This document shows positions 35,845-43,829 of a DNA stretch of 64,000 bases, one piece after another. Where the stretch lies: contig NZ_JAPWGL010000006.1 in assembly GCF_027213645.1 (NCBI RefSeq), positions 1 to 64,000 on the forward strand, read 5' to 3'. This DNA comes from Pedobacter rhodius (GTDB lineage Bacteria; Bacteroidota; Bacteroidia; Sphingobacteriales; Sphingobacteriaceae). The notes beneath the pieces are model-generated. The model did no database searches, had not been told where the DNA came from, and was given only the letters and a program-made list of their open reading frames with translations. Position 1 is the stretch's first letter, and each line of letters begins with the position of its first letter. Made by a program: the position numbers and the translations under genes.

Positions 35845-35979
35845 ATGATTAAAAATTTTTTACATAAACTTTCGAGTAGCACAGCACATTTAGTGTCTGC
35901 GGAAAGTTTATTTATTAATCGTTTTCAACCTGTATTCTATTACCCCAACAGCCGGCAAAATTTTACGCCACGTATTTAG
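35845..35979 (+). CDS. Candidate leader peptide, 44 residues
   Basis: ATG 35845 opens a 44-codon frame that begins MIKNFLHKLSS and ends RQNFTPRI, with three Arg codons at positions 26, 37 and 43, then TAG. It lies between the arginine promoter and the first arginine gene, as leader peptides do. A 10-bp stem spans codons 7-22. A TTTAGT/ACTAAA hairpin overlaps its stop codon. It could equally be a chance ORF; there is no run of consecutive Arg codons as in classic attenuators. Confidence 0.3.
   Translation: MIKNFLHKLSSSTAHLVSAESLFINRFQPVFYYPNSRQNFTPRI
35864..35911 (+). promoter_or_regulatory. Hairpin in the arginine leader
   Basis: ATAAACTTTC (35864-35873) pairs perfectly with GAAAGTTTAT (35902-35911), with a second inner stem (CAGCAC/GTG-CTG). 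It is followed by TTTATTAATC. A pause or attenuator role is possible. Confidence 0.45.
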
Positions 35980-36062
35980 TACTCAACTAAACGTAACGAG
36001 GAATTGATCCTCTCTAAAAACCCAATTAACAAGAATACTTATAATTTTTCGTTAGAAAACGA

Positions 36063-36764
36063 ATGGATATTAACGAATTTATCGTGCAGGTGGCACTTCC
36101 TGAGCATCGTGTATTTGCAGAACAAATCGTAACCGAGATGGCCGAATCTGCGAAAGCTCGCGGCACGGGTATTGCGAAACGTTCTCCCGACTATGTCGCA
36201 AATAAAATGCAAGAGGGCAAAGCTGTTATTGCGTTTCATAAAGACGGGCGATGGGCGGGCTTTTGCTACATCGAAACCTGGAGCCATGGTCAGTTTGTGG
36301 CCAATTCTGGCTTAATTGTTTCACCTGAATTTAGAAAAGCAGGTTTGGCTCATGCCATTAAAGAAAAAGTTTTTGAGCTTTCCAGGGCATTATATCCTAA
36401 GGCCAAGATTTTCGGTTTAACAACCGGTTTAGCTGTAATGAAAATCAATTCTGATTTAGGTTACGAACCCGTTACCTATTCTGAGTTAACCCAGGATGAG
36501 GAATTCTGGAAAGGTTGCCAGAGCTGCGTAAATTTCGAGATTTTGAAAATGAAAGAACGTAAAAACTGTATGTGTACCGCAATGCTTTACGACCCTGCCA
36601 CTCAAAAACACGATGCAGCCAAAAAATTCGCCGAAGAATTACAAAAAAAACCCAAATTATATGAGCGGTTTATGCGCATTAAACAGCGTTTAGTTGTTAA
36701 ACCTAAGCCAAAGTCCGGCTTAAAAGTATTGATGTTTTTATTTACCCTGTTATTTAACAAATAG
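36063..36764 (+). CDS. GNAT acyltransferase, probable N-acylglutamate synthase
   Basis: A 233-residue Gcn5-related acyltransferase, first gene of the arginine cluster. It probably makes N-acetyl- or N-succinylglutamate and so replaces ArgA/ArgJ. GLIVSPEFRKAGLAHAIKEK is the acyl-CoA-binding motif, and VMKINSDLGYEPV the C-terminal GNAT motif. It then has a Cys pair, CQSC, and a CMC (about residues 157-178), a possible metal site, and ends in a hydrophobic tail (LKVLMFLFTLLFNK) that might touch the membrane. The assignment rests on position in the pathway. Confidence 0.75.
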   Translation: MDINEFIVQVALPEHRVFAEQIVTEMAESAKARGTGIAKRSPDYVANKMQEGKAVIAFHKDGRWAGFCYIETWSHGQFVANSGLIVSPEFRKAGLAHAIKEKVFELSRALYPKAKIFGLTTGLAVMKINSDLGYEPVTYSELTQDEEFWKGCQSCVNFEILKMKERKNCMCTAMLYDPATQKHDAAKKFAEELQKKPKLYERFMRIKQRLVVKPKPKSGLKVLMFLFTLLFNK

Positions 36765-36847
36765 TGATGAATTGCTTGTGAATCAATAAAAAAAAATAAT
36801 CCATTCACAGGTAATCCATATGACAATTAAAATATAATTATCCCAAT

Positions 36848-38038
36848 ATGAACAAAGTAGTTTTAGCTTTTAGCGGAGGTCTCGACACCTCATTTTGTTG
36901 TATTTATCTTGCTCAAGATCGTGGTCTGGAGGTTCACTCCGTAATTGTTAATACGGGTGGTTTTTCTGATGAAGAATTACAGGAAATAGAGAAAAGAGCT
37001 TATGCCTTAGGTGTGAAATCTCATGCTGTGGTAGATGAAACTGAAAGCTATTATGAGGATTGCATCAAATATTTAATTTTCGGAAACGTATTGAAAAATG
37101 CCACCTATCCGCTTTCGGTGAGTGCCGAACGTGTTAGTCAGGCTACCGCAATAGCGAACTACGTTAAAAAAATTGGTGCTGATTATGTGGCGCACGGAAG
37201 TACAGGTGCCGGTAATGACCAGGTGCGTTTCGATATGATTTTCAATATCCTGATTCCTGAAGTTGAAATCATTACACCGATAAGAGATTTAAAATTATCC
37301 CGCGAAGCGGAAATACAATATTTAGCAGAACACGGTGTTGAATACAGTGCGGCAAAAGCACAATATTCGATTAATAAAGGTTTGTGGGGAACATCAGTAG
37401 GCGGAAAGGAAACCTTAACTTCTAACGAAACCTTACCGGAAAGCGCATGGCCAACCCAGGTTACAGAAACTGAATCCCGTAAATTGGAATTAACTTTCGA
37501 AAAAGGAGAGTTGGTTGCTATTGATGGCGAAACCTTTGAACCAGTTAGAGCAATCCAAAAATTACAAGCAATAGCTCAACCTTTTGGTATCGGTCGCGAT
37601 ATTCATGTTGGGGATACCATTATCGGTATTAAAGGTCGTGTGGGCTTCGAAGCTGCCGGTCCGATTATTATTATCAAAGCGCACCATACGTTAGAAAAAC
37701 ATACTTTAACTAAATGGCAATTGAGCTGGAAAGAACAATTGTCGTCTTTCTATGGTAACTGGCTGCACGAAGGGCAATTCCACGACCCGATTATGCGGAA
37801 TATTGAGGCTTTTCTTGCCGATACGCAAAAGGTGGTAAGCGGTAAAGTATTTGTTGAATTATTACCTTATCGTTTCCAGATTATCGGTATCGAATCGAAC
37901 CACGATTTAATGAGCAATAAATTTGGCAGCTATGGCGAAATGAATAATGCCTGGAGCGGTGAAGATGTTAAAGGTTTCTCTAAAATCTTTGGTAACCAGG
38001 TGATGATTTGGCATAAAGTAAATGGCGAAGAGGCTTAA
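36848..38038 (+). CDS. argG: Argininosuccinate synthase
   Basis: A 396-residue ATP-dependent enzyme that joins citrulline and aspartate. The N-terminal P-loop-like AFSGGLDTSF (about residues 7-16) binds ATP. SVIVNTGGFSDEEL, HGSTGAGNDQVRFD and YSINKGLWGTSVGG are family signatures; the last carries substrate-binding residues. Length is normal. It follows the acyltransferase by 83 bases and precedes the cupin gene by 77. Confidence 0.95.
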   Translation: MNKVVLAFSGGLDTSFCCIYLAQDRGLEVHSVIVNTGGFSDEELQEIEKRAYALGVKSHAVVDETESYYEDCIKYLIFGNVLKNATYPLSVSAERVSQATAIANYVKKIGADYVAHGSTGAGNDQVRFDMIFNILIPEVEIITPIRDLKLSREAEIQYLAEHGVEYSAAKAQYSINKGLWGTSVGGKETLTSNETLPESAWPTQVTETESRKLELTFEKGELVAIDGETFEPVRAIQKLQAIAQPFGIGRDIHVGDTIIGIKGRVGFEAAGPIIIIKAHHTLEKHTLTKWQLSWKEQLSSFYGNWLHEGQFHDPIMRNIEAFLADTQKVVSGKVFVELLPYRFQIIGIESNHDLMSNKFGSYGEMNNAWSGEDVKGFSKIFGNQVMIWHKVNGEEA

Positions 38039-38086
38039 TTTGATGTAAGATGGAAGAGGTTTTATGGAAATTGAAACCTCATCTTG

Positions 38087-38114
38087 CTACTCGATACTAA
38101 ATATCTGATACTAA
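38087..38114 (+). repeat. TTGATACT-type tandem spacer
   Basis: CTACTCGATACTAAATATCTGATACTAAA stands directly before the cupin start. It resembles the arrays before the VOC gene and argE. Confidence 0.5.
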
Positions 38115-38115
38115 A

Positions 38116-38466
38116 ATGGACGAAATCCGATCAAAAGATAATTGTTTAAGCCACTATAAATGGGGTGATAATTGTGATGGATGGAATTTTATTAGCAAAC
38201 CCGAGGCTGTTGTTAAGCAAGAATTAATGCCCGCCCAAACAGCCGAAAAATTGCATTTTCATACTTATGCAGAACAGTTTTTTTACATCTTGAAAGGACA
38301 GGCAACATTTTTAGTTGAAGAAAAAAACTTTACAGTTGATGCCAGTAAAGGCTTGCAGGTTAAAGCAGGCGACAAGCATAAAATCATGAATAACGGTATT
38401 GATGATTTAGAATTTATACTTTTTTCCTATCCATCTACAGAAAATGATAGAACAGATTGTGAATAA
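38116..38466 (+). CDS. Cupin-domain protein
   Basis: A 116-residue single-domain cupin. The metal-ligand motif 1 is HFHTYAEQFFYILKGQATF (His, His, Glu) and motif 2 follows in GDKHKIMNNG (His). It is a small beta-barrel with no predictable substrate. It overlaps argC by 23 bases, so it is translationally coupled inside the arginine cluster; a role in the pathway is suggested only by that position. Confidence 0.82.
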   Translation: MDEIRSKDNCLSHYKWGDNCDGWNFISKPEAVVKQELMPAQTAEKLHFHTYAEQFFYILKGQATFLVEEKNFTVDASKGLQVKAGDKHKIMNNGIDDLEFILFSYPSTENDRTDCE

Positions 38467-39445
38467 TAAAATTAAAGCGGGAATAATTGGTGGAGCAGGA
38501 TATACTGGTGGCGAAATGCTCCGTATCCTGGTTAATCATCCAAATGTTGAAATTACTTTCGTAAATAGCACCAGTAATGCAGGAAACTTAATTTCTGATG
38601 TGCATACTGATTTAATCGGCGATACGGATTTAAAATTTGTAAGTGATATTCCTCAGGATATTGACATACTTTTTCTTTGCGTTGGTCACGGCGATGCGAA
38701 GAAATTTTTAGCCGCTAACCCAATCAACGAAAACATTAAAATCATTGATTTATCCCAGGATTTTAGATTGGCAGCTAATGCTGAATTCGAAAAACGTGAA
38801 TTTGTTTATGGCTTGCCGGAATTAAATCACGATAAAATAAAGTCTGCAAAAAATATCGCTAATCCTGGTTGTTTTGCGACTTGTATCCAATTGGGTTTAT
38901 TACCACTGGCTGCAAAAGGTTTAATTAAAAGCGAACTTCACATCAATGCAACGACTGGTTCAACAGGTGCCGGACAAAGTTTATCAACAACGTCTCACTT
39001 TAGCTGGAGAAACAATAATCTGTCTATTTACAAAGCTTTTGAGCATCAACATCTGAATGAAATTGGCGAAAGTTTGGTGCAGTTGCAGCCCTCGCTAACA
39101 GAGGCCTTGAGCTTCATCCCGCAACGCGGAGCTTTTACTCGCGGTATTTTAGCGGCGATGTATTTAGAAAGTGATTTGACTTTAGACGAAGCACAGAAAA
39201 TTTTCGAAGACTATTATCGTGCACATCCTTTTACACATGTAAGTCGGAAAAACATCGATTTAAAACAGGTTGTAAATACAAACAAGGCGCTGGTTCATGT
39301 TGAAAAACACGGCAATAAATTATTTATCACCAGCATTATTGACAACCTGTTAAAAGGCGCCAGCGGACAAGCCGTTCAGAATATGAACTTAATGTTTGGT
39401 TTGGAAGAAACAGCAGGGCTGCGTTTAAAAGCAGCGAACTTTTAA
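38444..39445 (+). CDS. argC: N-acyl-gamma-glutamyl-phosphate reductase
   Basis: A 333-residue NADPH-dependent reductase that converts acylglutamyl phosphate to the semialdehyde. GIIGGAGYTGGEMLRIL (residues 13-29) is the nucleotide-binding motif, and NPGCFATCIQLGLLPL carries the catalytic Cys. It starts at ATG 38444 inside the end of the cupin gene. A palindromic repeat follows it before argD. Confidence 0.93.
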   Translation: MIEQIVNNKIKAGIIGGAGYTGGEMLRILVNHPNVEITFVNSTSNAGNLISDVHTDLIGDTDLKFVSDIPQDIDILFLCVGHGDAKKFLAANPINENIKIIDLSQDFRLAANAEFEKREFVYGLPELNHDKIKSAKNIANPGCFATCIQLGLLPLAAKGLIKSELHINATTGSTGAGQSLSTTSHFSWRNNNLSIYKAFEHQHLNEIGESLVQLQPSLTEALSFIPQRGAFTRGILAAMYLESDLTLDEAQKIFEDYYRAHPFTHVSRKNIDLKQVVNTNKALVHVEKHGNKLFITSIIDNLLKGASGQAVQNMNLMFGLEETAGLRLKAANF

Positions 39446-39450
39446 TAATC

Positions 39451-39514
39451 TGTTATGCTGAGGCACGAAGCATCTGCAAACGATGAAAAAGATTCTTCGT
39501 TCCTCAGAATGACA
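39451..39514. repeat. Palindromic repeat between argC and argD
   Basis: TGTTATGCTGAGGCACGAAG and TTCTTCGTTCCTCAGAATGACA are imperfect inverted arms of the dispersed GTCAT..GAGG family. Confidence 0.65.
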
Positions 39515-39527
39515 AAATCTATAAAAT

Positions 39528-40658
39528 ATGGAATTATTTGATGTATACCCTTTAAACGATATCACGGTAGTATCTGCAAAAGGCAGCAATGTTTGGGATG
39601 CTAACGAACAAAAATATTTAGACTTATATGGCGGTCACGCAGTGATTTCGATTGGCCATACCAATCCGCATTATGTAAGTCGCTTAACCGAGCAGTTAAA
39701 TAAAGTTGGTTTTTATTCCAACTCTGTTAAAATTCCTTTGCAGGTTCAATTGGCAGAGAAATTAGGACAGGTTTCTGGGAAGAAAGATTTTCAATTGTTC
39801 CTGGTAAACTCTGGTGCAGAAGCAAATGAAAATGCTTTAAAACTGGCTTCATTTTACAATGGCAGAAAAAAAGTAATTGCTTTTACAGGCGCTTTCCACG
39901 GACGAACATCTTTGGCTGTTGCAGTGACGGATAATCCGAAAATTGTTGCGCCGGTTAACCAAACCGAAAATGTAATCTTCCTGCCGTTCAACAATGAAGT
40001 AGCTCTTGAAGAGACTTTCAAAGCGCAGGGCAATGAAATTTCAGCGGTAATTATTGAGGGTATCCAGGGTGTTGGCGGAATTAAGGAAGCCTCAAAAAGT
40101 TTCTTGCAAAAAATCCGTTCACTTTGTGATGAATACAATTCGGTTTACATTGCCGATTCGGTTCAGTGTGGTTATGGCAGAACAGGTTTGTTTTATTCAC
40201 ACGATTATTCGGGTGTTGAAGCAGATGTCTATACCATGGCAAAAGGAATGGGTAACGGATTTCCGGTAGCCGGAATTTCTATTGCACCAAAATTCAAACC
40301 TTGGCATGGCGAATTAGGTACCACTTTCGGCGGTAACCATTTGGCCTGTGCGGCAGCTTTAGCTGTTTTAGAAGTTATGGAAAAAGATAACTTAATGAAA
40401 AATGCTGAAGAAATCGGTAATTATTTAATCACAGAATTGAAGAAATTTAAGCAAGTTGTCGAAGTTCGTGGTCGTGGGTTAATGATTGGTATTGAACTCC
40501 CTGAAGAGCTTGCTCATGTCAAAAAAGAATTATTATTCACATACCATATTTTCACCGGCGAAGCTAAACCAAATGTTATTCGTTTATTGCCAGCCTTAAA
40601 TTTAACCAAAGCACACGCTGATGAGTTTTTGGTGGCATTTGGTAAGTTGGTGAAGTAA
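39528..40658 (+). CDS. argD: Acylornithine aminotransferase (class III)
   Basis: A 376-residue PLP enzyme that makes N-acylornithine from the semialdehyde and glutamate. Typical features: LFLVNSGAEANENALKLA, AFHGRTSLAVAVTDNPK, VIIEGIQGVGGI, ADSVQCGYGRTG, and MAKGMGNGFPVAG, the last with the Schiff-base Lys. GTTFGGNHLACAAALAVLE follows. It is flanked on both sides by palindromic repeats. Confidence 0.93.
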   Translation: MELFDVYPLNDITVVSAKGSNVWDANEQKYLDLYGGHAVISIGHTNPHYVSRLTEQLNKVGFYSNSVKIPLQVQLAEKLGQVSGKKDFQLFLVNSGAEANENALKLASFYNGRKKVIAFTGAFHGRTSLAVAVTDNPKIVAPVNQTENVIFLPFNNEVALEETFKAQGNEISAVIIEGIQGVGGIKEASKSFLQKIRSLCDEYNSVYIADSVQCGYGRTGLFYSHDYSGVEADVYTMAKGMGNGFPVAGISIAPKFKPWHGELGTTFGGNHLACAAALAVLEVMEKDNLMKNAEEIGNYLITELKKFKQVVEVRGRGLMIGIELPEELAHVKKELLFTYHIFTGEAKPNVIRLLPALNLTKAHADEFLVAFGKLVK

Positions 40659-40667
40659 TTATATACT

Positions 40668-40750
40668 CGTCATTGCGAGGTACGAAGCAATCTTAATGCG
40701 GTAGAAAACCCACCCATAGTTGTAAGATTGCTTCGTACCTCGCAATGACG
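40668..40750. repeat. Perfect 28-bp inverted repeat, GTCATTGCGAGG family
   Basis: CGTCATTGCGAGGTACGAAG... (40668-40695) and its exact inverse (40723-40750) around a 27-base centre. It sits between argD and argF'. Confidence 0.85.
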
Positions 40751-40852
40751 ATAAAATACGAAGTTAGTGCAAGCTAATTTCTTTTTTGAAATTTTTAAGA
40801 GCCGGTGGAGGGGAAAACCTTAAACCCTAAACCTCAAACCTTATATCTTAGT

Positions 40853-41830
40853 ATGAAACTTTTCACTTCCGTACACGATGTTCCAAGCATCAAACAATTT
40901 GTAAAGGATGCGCTTGAATTAAAGGCGAATCCTTATGCGCATCAAAGTTTGGGTAAAAACAAAACCCTGGGATTGGTTTTTATGAACCCGAGTTTACGTA
41001 CCCGTTTAAGCACTCAAAAAGCGGCGCTAAATTTGGGTATGAATGTGATGGTGATGAATCTGGATAAAGAAGGCTGGGCCTTAGAAACGCAGGATGGCGT
41101 AGTAATGAATGGCTCAACCGTGGAGCACATCCGGGAAGCTGCTGCGGTAATGGGTCAGTATTGCGATATTTTAGGATTGCGTTCTTTCCCGAAATTAAAT
41201 AATCGGGAGGAAGATTATAATGAAGATTTCTTTAACAAATTCGTGAAATACTGCGCTGTTCCGGTTGTGAGTTTAGAGAGCGCTACACGGCATCCGCTGC
41301 AAAGCTTTGCCGATATTATTACCATTCATGAAACCTGGAATCCTTTGAGGGTTGGCGCTAACTTAAAGCCTAAGGTTGTTTTAGCCTGGGCACCTCATGT
41401 AAAAGCTTTACCGCAGGCGGTTCCGAATTCTTTTGCAGAATGGATGTGTAAAGCGCAAAATGAGGGAATGATTGATTTTACAATTGCGCAACCCGAGGGT
41501 TATGAACTTGCCGAAGAATTTACACCAGGCGCCGATATTCAATACAACATTGAAGAAGCTTTGGCCGGCGCTGATTATGTGTATGTTAAAAACTGGAGCA
41601 GCTATAAAGAATACGGTAAAGTTCTGACTTACCCCGATGGCTGGATGATGAACAATGAAAAGCTTAAATTTACTAATGATGCGAAAGTGATGCACTGTTT
41701 GCCGGTTCGTCGCGATTTGGAATTATCTTCTGAAATTCTTGATGGGCCCAATTCATTGGTTATTCATGAAGCCGGCAATCGTTTATGGGCAGCACAAGCA
41801 GTGATTAAATCAATGTTGGAAGAATTGTAA
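40853..41830 (+). CDS. argF': N-acylornithine carbamoyltransferase, probably succinyl type
   Basis: A 325-residue transcarbamylase from ATG 40853 (the longer frame from 40805 is repeat). NPSLRTRLSTQKA (about 45-57) binds carbamoyl phosphate, differing from the STRTR of true OTCases. WALE at 75-78 and ATRHPLQSFAD fit the acylornithine group. The residue that sets acyl specificity (Glu92 in the Xanthomonas acetyl enzyme, Pro90 in the Bacteroides succinyl enzyme) is Val90 here. Exchange of Glu92 to Val converts the acetyl enzyme to succinyl-ornithine use, so a succinyl substrate is predicted. Confidence 0.9.
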   Translation: MKLFTSVHDVPSIKQFVKDALELKANPYAHQSLGKNKTLGLVFMNPSLRTRLSTQKAALNLGMNVMVMNLDKEGWALETQDGVVMNGSTVEHIREAAAVMGQYCDILGLRSFPKLNNREEDYNEDFFNKFVKYCAVPVVSLESATRHPLQSFADIITIHETWNPLRVGANLKPKVVLAWAPHVKALPQAVPNSFAEWMCKAQNEGMIDFTIAQPEGYELAEEFTPGADIQYNIEEALAGADYVYVKNWSSYKEYGKVLTYPDGWMMNNEKLKFTNDAKVMHCLPVRRDLELSSEILDGPNSLVIHEAGNRLWAAQAVIKSMLEEL

Positions 41831-41899
41831 AAAGCAGAAAGACTAAAGCTAAAAGACCAAAGCTTTCAGCATTTTGCTTTAAGCTTTAAGCTCAATAAA

Positions 41900-42688
41900 A
41901 TGAAACAACTTACAATCATAAAAATCGGTGGAAACGTAATCGATAACTCTGAAAACTTACATCAGTTTTTATTGGATTTTACAGCTTTGCCAGGCGACAA
42001 AATTCTGGTTCATGGTGGTGGTAAAATCGCAACTGAACTTGGTGAAAGTTTAGGTATTGAAGCCAAAATGGTCGAAGGCCGCCGGATTACGGATATAGAA
42101 ACTTTGCGTATTGTTACGATGGTTTATGCCGGATTGATTAACAAAAATATGGTTGCCCAATTACAAGCGAAAGGCAGCAATGCAATTGGTTTAACGGGTG
42201 CGGATGGAAATATCATTAAAGCTAGAAAACGTCCTGTAAAAGAAATCGATTACGGATTTGTTGGCGATTTGGATGAATACTCTGTTTCTTCGGAAACTTT
42301 AGATAGCCTACTTAAAGCAGGATTGGTACCGGTATTATGTGCAATTACGCATGATGGCGAAACACAATTGTTAAACACCAATGCCGATACCATTGCGTCA
42401 TCAGTTGCGGTGGCAATGTCATCATTATATGAAACGCGTTTGGTATATTGCTTTGAAAAAAAAGGTGTTTTGAGCGATGTAAATAATGATGATTCAGTGG
42501 TTAGAGAAATCAAAGCCAATGAATTTGATGGTTTGAAAGCTAACGGAACCGTGCAGGGTGGAATGATACCAAAGTTACACAATGCTTTTGAAGCGATTAA
42601 AAAAGGCGTTTCGGCTGTATATATCGGTAAAGCTGATGAATTGGCCGAACTTGCAGGTGGTACTTTTGGAACGAAGATGCTGAAATAA
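41900..42688 (+). CDS. argB: N-acylglutamate kinase
   Basis: A 262-residue amino-acid-kinase-fold enzyme that phosphorylates acylglutamate. TIIKIGGNVIDN (residues 4-15) and LVHGGGKIATELGE are the phosphate-binding glycine motifs; GRRITDIETL and GLTGADGNII follow as in ArgB. If the pathway uses succinyl groups, this would be a succinylglutamate kinase. It reads in the cluster 69 bases after argF'. Confidence 0.92.
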   Translation: MKQLTIIKIGGNVIDNSENLHQFLLDFTALPGDKILVHGGGKIATELGESLGIEAKMVEGRRITDIETLRIVTMVYAGLINKNMVAQLQAKGSNAIGLTGADGNIIKARKRPVKEIDYGFVGDLDEYSVSSETLDSLLKAGLVPVLCAITHDGETQLLNTNADTIASSVAVAMSSLYETRLVYCFEKKGVLSDVNNDDSVVREIKANEFDGLKANGTVQGGMIPKLHNAFEAIKKGVSAVYIGKADELAELAGGTFGTKMLK

Positions 42689-42948
42689 GGTAGAGGATTA
42701 AAAGGAAGAAGATTGAGGATGTATCGCAATGACGGTTTTGAATAAACCTGATAGCAATGGAAATACTTTTTTAGCAGCAACATTGAATAAACTGTCATGC
42801 TGAGGTACGAAGCATGACAAATGAGTTTGAAAAAAGATTGAATTGAATAGCAGGACTGAACATTAATAGAATTGCTGAAATTGCTTTTCAAATAAATCTG
42901 TGAAATCAAATAATCTGTGAAATCAATCCGAAGGAAAAAATATTAATC
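42689..42948. other. Gap between argB and proC
   Basis: 260 bases; holds one short perfect palindrome (42793-42819) and otherwise AT-rich filler. No promoter or ORF on the plus strand. The long minus-strand frame here is a shadow of argB. Confidence 0.5.
42793..42819. repeat. Short palindromic repeat, GTCATGCTGAGG type
   Basis: TGTCATGCTGAGGTACGAAG then CATGACA; the TGTCATGCT / AGCATGACA ends pair. It belongs to the same dispersed family. Confidence 0.6.
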
Positions 42949-43761
42949 ATGACAAAAAAAATAGCCATAATTGGTAGTGGAAATATCGGTTTATCTTTAG
43001 CAAAAGGTTTGGTAAAAGCCGATTTCGCTAAAGCAGGCGATATCACGCTAACCCGTAGAAATACCGACCATTTAACATCTTTTGCGCAAGCCGGGTTTGT
43101 AGTGAGCAATGATAATAAACATGCGGTTACCGATGCAGATGTTGTAATTCTTGCTGTTTTACCACAGCAGTTAAATACCGTTTTAGATGAAATTAATTCC
43201 TCGATAAACGCAGCTAAACATTTGGTTATTTCTGTAATTTCGGGTGTGAGTTGTGCTGCGGTTCGCGAGAAACTGGGAAGTGATGTGGAGGTGATTCGTG
43301 TAATGCCAAATACGGCTATTGCGATTGGCCAGTCGATGACTTGCATGGCCAGCGATAATGCATCTGCTGAAAATATTACCGAGGTGACCAAAATGTTTGA
43401 AACGGTTGGTTCAGTCGTGAAAATAAATGAAGATTTAATGACTTCCGCTACGGCGCTTTGTGCTTGTGGTATTGCGTTCTTTTTGAGGGCGATCAGGGCA
43501 GCATCTCAGGGAGGTGTCGAAATTGGTTTCCATGCAGATGAGGCGCTGAAAATGGCAGTTCAAACGGCAAAGGGCGCAGCTGATTTACTTTTATTACACG
43601 GCACTCACCCGGAATCAGAGATAGATAAAGTAACTTCGCCAAAAGGTTGTACCATTGCCGGTTTAAATGAAATGGAGCATAACGGTTTTAGTTCATCATT
43701 GATAAAAGGGATTAAACTTTCGGCTTTAAAAGCAGGGAATTTATATACAAAAGAAGGTTAA
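42949..43761 (+). CDS. proC: Pyrroline-5-carboxylate reductase
   Basis: A 270-residue NAD(P)H-dependent enzyme that reduces pyrroline-5-carboxylate to proline. IAIIGSGNIGLSLAKGLV (residues 4-21) is the Rossmann motif. VISVISGVSCAAVREKL, VIRVMPNTAIAIGQSM and VTSPKGCTIAGLNEMEHNG are the family signatures. It lies inside the arginine cluster, which links proline and arginine formation from glutamate. Confidence 0.93.
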   Translation: MTKKIAIIGSGNIGLSLAKGLVKADFAKAGDITLTRRNTDHLTSFAQAGFVVSNDNKHAVTDADVVILAVLPQQLNTVLDEINSSINAAKHLVISVISGVSCAAVREKLGSDVEVIRVMPNTAIAIGQSMTCMASDNASAENITEVTKMFETVGSVVKINEDLMTSATALCACGIAFFLRAIRAASQGGVEIGFHADEALKMAVQTAKGAADLLLLHGTHPESEIDKVTSPKGCTIAGLNEMEHNGFSSSLIKGIKLSALKAGNLYTKEG

Positions 43762-43792
43762 AGGTATAAGGTTGATGGTGGAGGGTTTTGGC

Positions 43793-43829
43793 TCGATATC
43801 TTGATACTTTATACTAACTACTCGATACT
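43793..43829 (+). repeat. TTGATACT-type tandem spacer
   Basis: CGATATCTTGATACTTTATACTAACTACTCGATACT stands directly before argE. Confidence 0.55.

Larger units (their letters stand above)
35382..36062. other. 681-base intergenic region before the arginine cluster
   Basis: This is the longest gene-free stretch. Left part (35540-35730) is less AT-rich than its surroundings and carries pairing segments, a possible small RNA. The right part has a promoter (35776-35806) and a 250-base leader with a 44-codon ORF (35845-35979) and a strong hairpin (35864-35911) ahead of the arginine acyltransferase. Confidence 0.6.

Noticed and set aside
40815..40845. Telomere-like CCTAAACCC repeat before argF'
   Set aside because: Only a few imperfect units; it is one of several low-complexity spacers in this genome and not an end of a replicon.
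42250..42909. 219-residue minus-strand ORF
   Set aside because: Antisense shadow of argB and the following gap; argB is a clear kinase in the other strand.
42906..43391. 161-residue minus-strand ORF
   Set aside because: Antisense shadow of proC.
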